Positions 20,101-30,819 of a stretch of 64,000 bases of DNA are shown in pieces. Origin of the DNA: Albugo candida (Eukaryota > Oomycota > Peronosporomycetes > Albuginales); the NCBI GenBank assembly GCA_040437565.1, contig JBDOQK010000006.1, forward strand, positions 186,001 to 250,000, read 5' to 3'. Every line of letters begins with the position of its first letter. Position 1 is the first letter of the stretch. Under the pieces are notes generated by a model that did not search any database, had not been told where the DNA came from, and worked only from the letters and a program-made list of their open reading frames with translations. Made by a program: the position numbers and the translations under genes.

Positions 20101-20569
20101 TGGTGATGCTTTCTGGTGGATTTTCGATCAATTGAGGTACCACGCTACCCAATGGCGACTTTTTTACAGTGTCAGAAATTACTCCCAATTGTACCACAGG
20201 GTCTTCTTCAATCTGATTTCTGGGCCCAACTTCATTGGCGGTGGTGTAGTCCAGCGTGGTCGAAGATCCATTATTAGGTGCCGGAATATCTTGCGTTATT
20301 TCATTCGCCTCTGGGTGCTTCAATAACTCATTGGGTTTGATGTTTGGGATAGACGGCTGTTCTGGGACAGTTCTCTCCGTAGCCTTTTCGGTCTCGTCAT
20401 TATATGATTTTGGAAACGAAGAATCAGGAGGACCAAGAAGATTTAACGAGCTCGGTTCTTCGACTCTCTCACTGTTTTCGTCTATAAAGTCTAAAAGAGC
20501 AACCCTGCCGTGTACGAAACGTGCTGCATAATATATCTGATGGCAAAGAAGCCACAAGACATGATTCAT
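17135..20569 (-). CDS. TRP/FLC-like polytopic membrane protein with long Ser/Thr/Pro-rich ectodomain
   Basis: One uninterrupted frame of 1144 residues. The N-terminus is hydrophobic (MNHVLWLLCHQIYYAARF) and may be a signal sequence. Residues about 40-740 are low-complexity, rich in Ser, Thr, Pro, Asn and Glu, as in heavily glycosylated cell-wall or surface regions. From about 755 to the end there are eight or more hydrophobic segments. The membrane part carries the pattern of the fungal TRP-like/FLC family (Pfam TRP, PF06011): a first helix, a WELIYYIGYLQQMSSVSQLLLL segment, then YFVWEYTDSFAWTGLL, and later YRSRMFF and FNPYADALM. Fungal relatives are linked to FAD transport into the ER or to calcium channel activity; which applies here is open. 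The large unstructured ectodomain is unusual. No intron is seen. Confidence 0.68.
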   Translation of the reverse strand: MNHVLWLLCHQIYYAARFVHGRVALLDFIDENSERVEEPSSLNLLGPPDSSFPKSYNDETEKATERTVPEQPSIPNIKPNELLKHPEANEITQDIPAPNNGSSTTLDYTTANEVGPRNQIEEDPVVQLGVISDTVKKSPLGSVVPQLIENPPESITTSITPLKTYLSNTPIETHSESSFSNASQKYSGRTENTEQSHTINTATEPNSINELTSSPAQTTKKLLGTSIAPVINSPTEQSVSSYISALSSDPTKSLLDVPDAIPSLGKPPQSTIKSTSSSPPRANPIQGLYYGIHEQTPTIPLETSISPTKSSSNSIDKNIESQEVDAGSSNERRSILSGIITSPTPPIPLLPSPISSSVSTTPAVSISYVAEVLPREKELPVITDHNDQNQRAIKGTGNLIEDLISGPEPVETAAHPFESKARNPTEPQIQKPSLLSIGSDGSNLQNPDWPATRSPLPNTNNGNHSEGFDERDASVDADNLILGNIVLDGKLGSNPVNLAPNPTLDNASTAKTAVISPFRDAADNTVSENIILNVSNPSSTLIDMEANTLTRESGKIQPLNSLETESGLPEILNSKPTPSVEELPSNSRLIVDTQDSYGDDETTQPPHEARSQNNTTGIMPKVAIESSTSSSAHLNLRLRKPPAIQSANQRDVILYNASKADNPLVTESLPNRVKTRDKAEVTVLDIKTTVSAPAQESSSPSLRMYVRGTPLIKKAQTEGINPEVIVIGGRNRFPTDDGLPSELSQSERMIQKVIKYAASTFAGITVAFLLFFHFVLTDRSLCWQNAFWAPNSWELIYYIGYLQQMSSVSQLLLLKTPYFVWEYTDSFAWTGLLIQSDLGLNRGHITRRLQQLILGGIVSFGDRLAIHEDKILYEALIGFSIVFATLLVAFCLFNLCAKYHSDKEAKFMQTSNSPYRRISIRTAGLCILFWYCSLFPISMYASFEMSMEYIAGEIYPALFVAIALVLVVCIGGLIISGYVIMHATETDLREDNMLALWGSLYSELTYRSRMFFIIIGVFQITLGICVGFFDNDPGQMVAVMLLRLSYFIAVFSFNPYADALMVKAIYILETLMIINHSLAFAFLSTTNMSTSTRYGIGDAFITINSVVILLWFIRQLIVFAAYVRSWSAKSHVEHVIAAESYMCH

Positions 20570-23500
20570 GATGAATATTCAATATAAGCAAGTATATAAA
20601 TGACGTATAAACGAGTATACATAGACCTTGTGCACATGCGTCATCTTGGTGGCTCGCAGATGCACGTGTACACTCAGCGTTTGAATCATGGTTGCAAGGG
20701 CTGAGTCATTCTGATTTTGAATAAGTAACAGCTGGCGTCGACGAAACTTACTGTCATTCGCTATATTTACGCATCGAGGCCAGATTGTTGAATTTATAAA
20801 GCGCCTCAACGGGCAATTAGTGACTATATACGTACGAGCCATAAATTCCGTAAGTGCGGATTACTCAGGCAACAATGGATACACGGATTGATGTCCAACT
20901 GTATCTGCAACATCGTAAAATTCTCAGTTTGATTCTTCATATCAGCCGGCGGTCCTGGCTAGTTTACGCGTGAATTCAAGACACTAACATTCTCCTGAAC
21001 CTCATACGATCAGTATCACTAATTATGTCTGTATAATTATAGTGGCGAAAACCTTTGAGAGCTCAACATAAATGGTAAAACGCGTTCGAGATAAATTGAT
21101 TGGTGGCGTTGTTCAATCTCAAATGTTAATGGTGTTTTGCTGATCATGTCAAGCTTCTCCTATCTGAACAAGGACACCGACCAAACATTGCATTTAATGA
21201 TTTTACAGATCGAAGCGCTGCCTGACACACTACAAAAGGTGCGCCTTATAGTTTCACGAATATGGATTGCCTTAAGAGGCCTGCCGCTGGATTTGCATCG
21301 AGATCTTACTTCATCCAGCTAATGGTTAAGATGTTCTGCGACGAAGAATGGCCAACACAAATATACGGTCTGAATAGCTGCTTTCAAGCCATCAGAATAT
21401 GTGATAGAAGCAAGAGATCCTGTTCCAATATTCAACGAGTCTGATGAAAACATCAATGCAGAACAGTGTACAAACGTCCACTAGGCATAACAACGCAAAT
21501 GGCGAGGTCTCAAAGGCCTGGAGATGAACTTCTGGTAACAGTAGATCTTTGATTTAGGGTGTCGACAATTCGCGCAATTAGGCACGTTTCTTGGGTTATA
21601 GTTCCCTCACGTGCCATCTCCTAATCAAAGCGGCTGGAAGCGATCGTTATTGAACATGTCATATTCATCAGAAGTACAGCAAGTAATGAAAGGTATCGTC
21701 TTTAGCTCAAGACAGGTGCAAGAGTGTAGGGATTAGTCTTTTGTAAGCGGGAACGCTCGCCTATGCCACCACATGTAGTCACAATTGAAATAGCATGGTG
21801 AAAAATGTCGACGATAAAGAAGTAAAGTTAGATACTTGGCTCGTTATCCTTGAATTGTAGATTGTCACGGCTGAAAACGTTTTGGTGGAGATAAACAAAA
21901 ATGACCACATACAATTGCGTTTGCAAACATATATATGTATCAAAGTCATGCCCGGCACATCAAGAACAGGCATCATTTGCGCGGGTATATTCAGAGTATA
22001 AGGCAACTGGCCGAAATTCTTACAAAAGCATTAAGGAGAAGATAAAATTCCAGCTTTTTGGCGAAAGTCGAAGATTAGATATGCCATTTGGCGAACGTTG
22101 TCGGGCGAGATGGGACATAAGAAGCTTCGTTTACGCTAGCATCACTCAAAATGCTTTTAACATTATTTATTGGCTGGTGCTAGCGCTCAAAACGCTCAAT
22201 CTCTTCTCTTCGAGCAGCGGGGCATAAATTTAGTCGGATGCGCAACAACCAAACACACAAAACACACCAATGACCAGTCTTCGTCATTTGGATGAAATTG
22301 CAAATGTCGTGAAAATTTGTAACAGTACTCAAGCGATTGGTTCCCTTCGCTGATAAAGTGGCAGTATTGGTAACTGGCCTTCCTGTTATAAGTATATGAA
22401 ATTGGGACTCTACGAATTCGATACAGCTAAGAAGAGATGACATGCAAAAATTTTTGCGCGACGTACGCATTCTATTGAAATCTAGTAGCAGTTAACTGCA
22501 CCCCTCACGAGACTTTGCAGACGGTACCATTGAGACTTTTGACAGGTCAGCTTTGCTGGTGGAAGGGCTCGGTGGTAAGAAAAGAATAGGTTTTCCACTT
22601 ATTAAATGTTCAAATATGAAGCTGACGTGCTCTAAAAATCTAATTATATGAATGGGGCTGAACGTACGTGTATATTTCCAAAGGAATTCTGGTCGATTTA
22701 TCGCTGGTTCTATATTTCTCCAATTGTGTATTCTACTGAAGCATTCAGCAATATGAAAGTCAGATACGTTGTCGAAAGAATCAGGCTGGTTCGGAGGGAT
22801 CCAATTGATTTGAGCTTAAGCATACAAAAGTTTGTCCATGTTGGATATAGTGTCGAATAATGCAGAAAGAGAGCACAGAAGATGTAAATATTGTAATCTT
22901 GCTTTCCAGTGTATTCATTTGGATACAGTTCTGGTAATCCAACGTTATCAACATCCACATACACATTTTTATATACGCGAGGCGATCACGTTGTGTGTAA
23001 TCCCCCACGCTCTTCCCGCGCTGATAATGGAATTCGAAGAGTCTAGTACATGCGGCTTACGTTCCGCAAAAGATTATACATCGAAACTCGACAACTTTCA
23101 GCTATTTCGGTGTGAAGGAATGGAATGACAAAATGACAACCGCACGAGCTACTGCTTCTTAGATATAACTTGGTACGTTTGTAAATGTCCAGAATTTCCT
23201 ACTGTGATCAAATATTGCGATGCGGAATGGTGCAATCGAAGTACACAAGCTCGGAGACTCCATATGTCGAAGTCTGTCACTCGAAATATTTATATTACGA
23301 CACGTCGACGATAAGCTTACCCATATACCCATTGCATGCGCATAATAACGAGTCCGCATGGATAGATTATTGTCTTCCACATTCTGAGGTTATTCCAGAG
23401 AAAGCGCGCTGAATATAAATGATCTGAACATCTTCCAAATTTAGACACACACATCCCTCTCTCGGATTTAGGCAGCATATTGCTGCAGTCAAGGCTTGGC

Positions 23501-23591
23501 TAAATATAATCGTAATGTAAATGTACTACTCAGTTTCTAGATTGAATCACAGTGTCATCAAGATTCATTTGTGCAATAAACTCGGTAAAGC
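20570..23591. other. 3-kb gene-poor region
   Basis: Only short open frames are visible. Some look like eroded coding sequence (for example on the plus strand at 21137-21320 and 21960-22130), but none has a recognisable domain, a credible length or splice structure. I see no transposase, reverse transcriptase or long terminal repeat signature. The last 110 bases before 23592 belong to the sequence duplicated across the gap at 24347. Confidence 0.45.
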
Positions 23592-24221
23592 ATGCGGCTT
23601 TTGACTCAGCGATTAGCACTTCAGTACAGACCTCCTATGCTGGTTATTGAATACGCTGTTTTAAGTGAGTGCGGATCAAAAAAGCTGTATCAACACGATA
23701 TTTCACTCGAAGTACCACTGCGTTGCATTTATGATATGTCTGAATCTTTGAATGCAGGGGCTGGCATTACTGTAAGTCAGCTTTTATCAATCCACAACTC
23801 TACCCACTAGTACTATCAATTGATGTATGTAGTCACTGGCAGATAAACTAAGGGTGGAACACGCACACGTGTGCGGGCATGGGCAAATCTCGACACAGCA
23901 AGTACGTTCTTTAGTCAGCAAGTCTGAATAGCCTTTTAGATCAGCTTGTTTTTTTAGTTAGTAAGGATGCTGAAGATGTTGTATAATGCACTCGCAGAAG
24001 AAATAGATTCCGAGAAAAAAAGATCAAGACAGCTGACTCCCGAGCTGCCTTGTGCCGATTATAATAACGTTTCCGAGGCACAGCTGGTTTTTGTCAAAAA
24101 TCGTATGGATACCGCTTTCCAAAGACACGAAGTTCGGCCAGGTGATGATAATTACGTTTACGATAAGCGGATTGTTTATGATTCAGTGCAAACGCCTTCC
24201 GACTGGGATGACGAGATATGA
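23592..24221 (+). CDS. CEP19: CEP19 homologue (centrosomal protein of 19 kDa)
   Basis: Three exons fit: 23592-23771, 23833-23901 and 23958-24221, giving 170 residues against about 163-167 in vertebrates. The N-terminus (LQYRPPMLVIEYAVL) matches the FQPPAIILIYE opening of CEP19. The middle (GQISTQQLVRMLKMLYNAL) matches the conserved helix, and the C-terminus (MDTAFQRHEVRPGDDNYVYD, then PSDWDDE) matches the DDPNFVYD and GWDTE blocks. In animals and green algae CEP19 sits at the centriole with FOP and CEP350 and recruits RABL2 to start intraflagellar transport. A retained CEP19 fits an organism with flagellated zoospores. The third-exon acceptor at 23956-23957 is the only nearby one that keeps the frame. 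Confidence 0.85.
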
Positions 24222-24557
24222 TGTTTCGTTTTGGAGTGGAGCGTCTTCGTAGTATTAATTAGACGAACGTATCTAAGGACTTCCATACAAGAAGTCGTCT
24301 CCAGCGCCTTGGCGTGAAATATGGCTGATTCGAGACAGTTGCTAAGNNNNNNNNNNNNNNNNNNNNNNNNNNNNNNNNNNNNNNNNNNNNNNNNNNNNNN
24401 NNNNNNNNNNNNNNNNNNNNNNNNNNNNNNNNNNNNNNNNNNNNNNTGCTGCAGTCAAGGCTTGGCTAAATATAATCGTAATGTAAATGTACTACTCAGT
24501 TTCTAGATTGAATCACAGTGTCATCAAGATTCATTTGTGCAATAAACTCGGTAAAGC

Positions 24558-25187
24558 ATGCGGCTTTTGACTCAGCGATTAGCACTTCAGTACAGACCTC
24601 CTATGCTGGTTATTGAATACGCTGTTTTAAGTGAGTGCGGATCAAAAAAGCTGTATCAACACGATATTTCACTCGAAGTACCACTGCGTTGCATTTATGA
24701 TATGTCTGAATCTTTGAATGCAGGGGCTGGCATTACTGTAAGTCAGCTTTTATCAATCCACAACTCTACCCACTAGTACTATCAATTGATGTATGTAGTC
24801 ACTGGCAGATAAACTAAGGGTGGAACACGCACACGTGTGCGGGCATGGGCAAATCTCGACACAGCAAGTACGTTCTTTAGTCAGCAAGTCTGAATAGCCT
24901 TTTAGATCAGCTTGTTTTTTTAGTTAGTAAGGATGCTGAAGATGTTGTATAATGCACTCGCAGAAGAAATAGATTCCGAGAAAAAAAGATCAAGACAGCT
25001 GACTCCCGAGCTGCCTTGTGCCGATTATAATAACGTTTCCGAGGCACAGCTGGTTTTTGTCAAAAATCGTATGGATACCGCTTTCCAAAGACACGAAGTT
25101 CGGCCAGGTGATGATAATTACGTTTACGATAAGCGGATTGTTTATGATTCAGTGCAAACGCCTTCCGACTGGGATGACGAGATATGA
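24558..25187 (+). CDS. CEP19: CEP19, second appearance (false duplicate)
   Basis: Same exons shifted by 966 bases: 24558-24737, 24799-24867 and 24924-25187. I see no base difference from the copy at 23592. It should be counted once. The true locus probably continues from here into the sequence downstream of 25312. Confidence 0.8.
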
Positions 25188-25312
25188 TGTTTCGTTTTGG
25201 AGTGGAGCGTCTTCGTAGTATTAATTAGACGAACGTATCTAAGGACTTCCATACAAGAAGTCGTCTCCAGCGCCTTGGCGTGAAATATGGCTGATTCGAG
25301 ACAGTTGCTAAG

Positions 25313-25839
25313 AATTTCAACAATAAATACAGTGCACATTCGCACTATGGATATTAACAGTATGGTTTCCATGCAACTACTCTCTCTCCGTGTGGCACTC
25401 AATTGGGTTCCCGTGATTCAGATCGATTATGGCTATATTGGAACGATTAAGATTCTTTGCTCCGAAGGAATGACCATATCATTAGGACAAAAGATCTTAG
25501 CAATAATCAAAGTCCGTTTGAATCCGTAGCACGCAAAACTCACGTCAGAATGCTTTGTATCCGAATCGAAGTCGATCACGGAAACGTTCTTGGCGCCCAA
25601 GGAACAAAATCCAGATAAACGGGCTGTGAAGCGCATTCACTTCCTATCAGATTTTTTATCAATGCTTTTGACGATAAGAAGACTTACTACATACAACAAT
25701 CGAGATACCCACGTGGGACTAGCGAAATTATAATACCAGATTTCCAAACACCGTTTCTTTGTGTCAACGTTTTGTGTTGTTGTGAGAAAAGCTAGACAAA
25801 GTATTTCTCTGAGGGCTCGACATGTTTATCGTCAAATTA
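25313..25839. other. Intergenic, nothing recognised
   Basis: Short frames on both strands (for example minus-strand 25636-25433) are open but match nothing I know. They stop at the boundary with the P-loop relic. Confidence 0.4.
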
Positions 25840-26860
25840 CTCGACAGTGTCTGACAATGGACCTATCAAATTGTCGACTCAGCTCGTTATCAAGCAAGAA
25901 AAATGGTCTGATGTCGAGGAATTAAGAATAGGATGGACGAGCCTGCTTATTCTATCTGGGATACCAGAATGGAAGCCTCGTGATTTTCTTACTGCAAGAA
26001 AAACCTGTAAAATACTAAGCGTGATCAGAATGCACGCACAGCTCATTCGTCTACAAGGCGTGATGAGTGTGTGGCTTTCCTGAACGGATATTGCCGGGAA
26101 GAGTTTTTCAAGGTTTTAAGGAGCTCTCCTTGCTGGCGACATCGCACCAAGTAGACTGAAGCCTCAATGTTCTATGGGTATTTGTCGTGTATATCTTATT
26201 TGTATACCTTCGGTAGGTGACATGCTCCACAAATCTTCCCACGTGATGGCGTGGATGAGAGGTCTTTTTATTCTGACGTTAGTATGCTTAACTCCATGAT
26301 GGCAACTCGGACGAGATACGCAAAGAAATAATCAGGCTACAAATATACTACAGAGAGAACTCAACGCAGGTCTCATTGCATACTCCCCGTGTACTGGAAC
26401 ACCATCTCTCGATCGTTTGTGTTGCATTTTTGTCATAGACGCGGCAGATCAGAATCACTTTACGTATACAGCTTCCGAAACACTTTATTGGCTCCAGATA
26501 TGGCATCGTGCAATTTCAGATACAGCTTAGCCAGACTGTATATACCTTTCTACAAATGAGCAAAAAATCCAATGATCGCGCAGCACTCGCTGGAAAGCAT
26601 CAATTCTAGGTCTGCTACTTTGCCGCTGAAAGCTAACTGACTTCTTTGGTCTGAGAGTGCTATTTGCCGGAGAGATCTGAATGTAAAGGCTCTCGACTTT
26701 TGAATATAGCACGACGCACTGCGAAAGAATCTCTTGTCATGGCTGGCGGAGTGACATGCAATAACTTCGCGACGCAGAGGATGTTGCAATTTTTACGTGT
26801 TGGCTTTTGCAGATACACTTTATCTTCAACCTTACTTGAGGAGAAATAAGCGTGATCGAA
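25840..26860 (+). pseudogene. Degenerate Crinkler-type P-loop NTPase relic, copy C
   Basis: The DNA follows copy B (30.9-31.9 kb) block by block: the GAATTAAGAATAGGATGGAC region, the ACTGCAAGAAA block, the CAGCTCATTCGTC block, the GGTGACATGCTCCAC block and a later segment encoding RSFYSDVS. Stops and frame changes break it everywhere. The Walker A segment itself is not visible here. The eroded state and low identity show that it is an old copy. Naming it as Crinkler-like rests on copy B. Confidence 0.45.
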
Positions 26861-27564
26861 CGGTTGCTTTGGAAAAACATTGTCGATTTCCTCGGCGAAA
26901 TTGGGAGGCTCGCAACCGTACCGAGTCAGGAAGTTTCTCATCTGGGTTGTTCCTGACAAAATAGTGATTCATAACAAAGCACGTCAAACACAGGCATATA
27001 TTTATTGATGCCTTCCACGTCCTGAGTAGCTATGTATACAGTCGTTTCATATCGAACAATAATGTAGTATAATGGTGTCGCCCACCTTCAAGCACAGGAA
27101 GAGCAATTTTATAATACTTGTGTCAATATCGGGTAACATAAGAGAAGACGCTTGTAGACCATTCCTGTCAGAAAGTGTCAAAGGACTCATTCCTGACAGA
27201 TAATAAATACAATTTGACAACTCGGGTACGATCGAGTGCAATATACTGCTAAACGTAGCTTATGAAAGGCACAGAAGTTTTGTCGCGCGTGTGAGATAGG
27301 TGCTAACTCTATTCAAGCGTTCTCCCTATCCGTGCGCAAAATGAACAGTACTTGATGATTTGTAAGATGAAATGCTAGAGGCTAGGAAATCTTAAGCGGT
27401 GAATTTCTTTCATCTTTACGATTATCGCGCTTCTCGCGAGCTAACGAGACCTATTTGCTCCCTCGATAAACTTCAGCAAAGCAACTTGCGAAGAATTATC
27501 GGAAAGTCTTTACAGGCCTTTCCAAAAACAAATACAGTCTATCTCCAGTAGCTAGGATTATCTA
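26861..27564. other. Gene-free; right part shares DNA with 15.57-16.0 kb
   Basis: No supported gene. From about 27050 onward the reverse complement resembles 15571-16000, including a stretch before a GATCGTACC block, marking one end of the inverted segmental duplication. Confidence 0.45.
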
Positions 27565-28060
27565 ATGTTTAGCTACGATTCTGAACCGAGTAACGCTGAA
27601 AAGTAGCGAAGATGGTGCTGATGACATCGTCCAGCGAGCACTTTGCTATTTTGCGTCGACGACATAAAAGATTTGCACGAAGATGGATAAAAGTTCGCAA
27701 TTATTATCTCTCTAATTATGCACTAAAGAATTTGTCGATTCCACGACGAAGTCGCAATACGCATAGCGAGAAAAAAAAGCTCATGACTGATGTAGCATTA
27801 AACTGGCGCGCCAAGAGACCTTGAATCCGTCACATAGAAAGAGAATGCACTTTTAATTTTATGTGATACGAAACATTCGCTTTTATTGGACAAGACAATG
27901 AAGCCTATGTCCCCAGCAAAACTTTCGATGAGAAAGAAAGTGAAGCATTGCAATATGATGTTGCTACCAGAACAACAGTTAAATCTGAGGACGCTCGTCC
28001 TCAATATCAACGTGTGCGTCGCTTGTTGCTCAATCAGCAAATGCATGCAGAAGACATCCT
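27565..28060 (+). pseudogene. Decayed copy of exon 1 of the coiled-coil gene
   Basis: It begins at an ATG equivalent to the start at 15570 and follows that exon block by block: the GCTGATGACAT block, the ATTCCACGACGAAG block encoding IPRRRS, the AATCTGAGGACGCTCGTCC block, and the TATCAACGTGTGCG end. It contains frameshifts and stops. Exons 2 and 3 are missing downstream. Non-functional. Confidence 0.75.
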
Positions 28061-29529
28061 AAGCAAGACGTCGTCTTGATGCTATCTACTCATGGTTCCG
28101 ATAGATCTTGTCTTCATAATAGATGATCACGAAGCCGGTATCCAAACATCAATCGTTTGAAAGCTGAAGCTACTCGGCGTGAATACTTATTCTATTCAGA
28201 CTATCCAGCTTGTATAATCGCCAGTCCAAATAGCAAATAGATAGCGTAGTTCACCTCACTTCGAGAGAAAGTGCCGAAAATGGTTCTTGTAAGCATGTAG
28301 CATGGAATCATGTCCCATATGGATGACTGATGCATGTGAATCACAGCCACCATTCAAGTGTACGATTCCGAGTCAATCTAATGGCCAAAATGTCGCGTGG
28401 GTAACAATTCAAATACGCATGATCGCGCGAAGAGGCTTCCAATAGAAGCTTCCTCAGATACACCTGCTTCAAATAATCTCAGCATCCACCTTCAAAGCTC
28501 CTGGTCATTTCCACCACTTAGCTGAACCCTGACACTTCCTACATCATCGAGTCTCTAAATTTTCAGTGTTACCAGCGTATGTCCGATCACTGCATTAATC
28601 CGGTGCTAAAAGTACTTGAATTTTAAAGCTGTGAAATGTAACGCTTCAAGTCCCTCAAGCTCTCTCTGAAAGATGATCATATTTTCGCGTCATTTAAAAA
28701 CGTTCTACATTGATCAGACTGTGATCAGCTTGGGATGCAGATCTTTTGCACCAAGTCCCGTTTTCCTGATTGTTTCCTAAACTACAAGTCAATTCCTGTC
28801 GCTTCTTGTGGCAAAAGAAAACTCCGCACGTCTATCCATTATATCCCAGCTCCATCGTGCGTGAGATCATGATTTTCCCGGCCTCAAGCAACCAATACTC
28901 ATATTTTGTATTGTAAACGGAGCTTCACTATGCCTTCGGATGCTATGCTAACGAGCTATATCGGGGAGTCAAAAGGATTTGCTTCGATGTCTATTGACGA
29001 GTCTGATGTTCAGAAGAAAAGTAGACAAGATTAATTCTTCAATGAGGTGGATACTTCATACGTCCTCCTGACTCGATTCTGCTGATAATACTGTCCAAGC
29101 GTCGACGATCCTCCCCATACTGCACTTGTTCGGATCAGATGCCTGTAAGGAATAAATTCAAACAAATTACGAATAGGTTTAGCCTGTACCTATAGCCTAA
29201 TGCAATAAATCGCTCAATTCGATCCACCAGCTATATGCCGAAGATGAGGCAATCAGCAGTTGTATCCGTCTTGTATTTGTGAATTTATTTCCTGCCTCTT
29301 AATCGCTGAAATGTGCAAATACTTCCATCGAGATAAGATGCCATTTCAGTGCGAAATGATGATACGAAGATTGATTTATGACTCGGAAGCGCCCGTTATC
29401 AGGACGGATGCAAGCTAAGCATTAGCGGTTGTAAGCCAGATTCGAGTATCTACTAGATGTTTTTACGCCGCGATAGTATACTCCCTGGCTGTTGGTATAC
29501 GGCTACACTTATGGTTGTGTAAATGGCTT
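28061..29529. other. Gene-free part of the decayed duplication copy
   Basis: No gene seen. It matches about 12480-13760 in reverse orientation with many small differences, such as the block around 28180-28390 against 13550-13760. Confidence 0.55.
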
Positions 29530-30167
29530 TTTTGGACGATCTTAAATGCATGAGCGCATGTATTTGCTGCTACAGCCCAAAATAACAACCTCATCGTCAT
29601 TGCTCATCAAAGAGTATTGCTGTCTGGGATATCATCCTAATAATTTTGACGTGAAGCAAGAGCAATGTCCATCAGGAAGATGTGCTGTTTGGAATCAAGT
29701 GATGGGGAACTACACCTCGTCATCAAAACGCTAAAATATGCCATCCAAACTTTATCATCCTAGAACAAGCCTGAATTATATATGGCATTTCGAGGGATGG
29801 AAGAACCAGTTCGAAACTTTCAACACAAGGCCTAGCAACCACCTATTCACGGAAATCTCTCACGCTATAAGAAGGCTCACAGCTGTCCCGTATTTCAGGT
29901 GATCACATTTTCGGGAAAGGAGTGCAATGGTGGCTGATCTCAATCAACCCTAGTAGCAGAAGGAGACAATACTAAGGGCATTCGACAAGAATCCTTCTAT
30001 CACAAGGATAGGAACTAAAGGATTGTCTATATTATCAGTCTGGATACGTTGTTGTTGACCGGAAGAATCAGTTTGAACTTCAGAATGGAACTCCAACTAA
30101 GCATTATATCACTGGTGGTATGGAACCGGAACTCTTGACTGTTTTCGAAAAGTTGATCCGAGTTTAG
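29530..30167 (+). pseudogene. Copy of the small unknown gene at 11.9-12.5 kb, 5' part broken
   Basis: The segment equivalent to exon 1 is frame-shifted, and the CHGNH region is replaced. The 3' exon stays open: YYQSGYVVVDRKNQ, GTPTKHYIT and a C-terminus LIRV, stop at 30165-30167. Whether a shortened gene is still expressed cannot be told from the sequence. Strand is opposite to the other copy because the whole segment is inverted. Confidence 0.5.
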
Positions 30168-30819
30168 AGTAATGCAGTCATAGGAATGCTGGAACATGGA
30201 ATAGCGANNNNNNNNNNNNNNNNNNNNNNNNNNNNNNNNNNNNNNNNNNNNNNNNNNNNNNNNNNNNNNNNNNNNNNNNNNNNNNNNNNNNNNNNNNNNN
30301 NNNNNNNCACGTCTTGTCGAGGGAGGAAATCTTGCGTGAGATTGAAAGTGAGACATATCACGATGTAGAATCTCCAAAGGGTGTCGGAGATATATTGAGC
30401 AGAGAATTTACAGGTAGTCGAGATTTTGATGGAGGACACTAGGTCGCTGGAAAGCAGCTTGGGCATTCAAATTGTTCATTGACTCGATCTCGAATAGCAT
30501 GTGTACCGCTGGTAGACTTGACGAATGCTTTGGAGCAAATGAGATTCTGGAAAGCTTCCGTGCCTAACACCGTCAAATCCTCGATAGCATCAAGCGTGCG
30601 TAATTGTGAGATCGATAAATCACAATTTACAAAGCTATCAGCTATCACAAGAGAAAAGTCGCTTGAAAATAGAATAGAACTCTCACACCGTGTACCCGCG
30701 TTGCATCCAGCTTCCAGTCAAGTATAAATACCATCAGCATTGAAAAATTGTGAGGCCATCGGAATCATCTCAAGCCGTTGGGAGGCAGCACACAGAAACT
30801 CATCCCCCCACCAATGATG
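30168..30819. other. Unassigned stretch around gap 30208-30307
   Basis: Right after the gap a plus-strand frame is open to 30432 (SREEILREIESETYHDVESP) and looks protein-like. A second open frame follows (30479-30727) but is also open on the other strand. I cannot connect them to a family. They could be the 5' part of the P-loop relic that follows. Confidence 0.3.

Larger units (their letters stand above)
23481..25312. repeat. 866-bp direct duplicate flanking a 100-N gap (assembly artefact)
   Basis: Bases 23481-24346 and 24447-25312 appear identical along their length, offset by 966, and each abuts the N run at 24347-24446. The duplicate contains the whole CEP19 gene. Perfect identity next to a fixed-size gap points to overlapping contig ends and not to a recent tandem duplication. 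Confidence 0.85.
27050..30210 (-). repeat. Inverted segmental duplication, decayed copy
   Basis: This is the counterpart of about 11850-16000 in opposite orientation. It is shorter because sequence equivalent to roughly 13.8-15.05 kb (exons 2 and 3 of the coiled-coil gene) is absent. Blocks that match include 27430-28060, 28170-28400, 28800-29550 and 29760-30200. The edge near 30208 coincides with a 100-N gap. Confidence 0.72.

Noticed and set aside
24558-25187. Second CEP19 as a genuine tandem paralogue
   Set aside because: No base difference over 866 bp and both ends abut a 100-N gap; the same pattern elsewhere is proved artefactual by frame arithmetic.
30439-30648. Minus-strand frame with three Cys and a possible secreted character
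   Set aside because: The plus strand is equally open and neither shows a family or a conserved copy.
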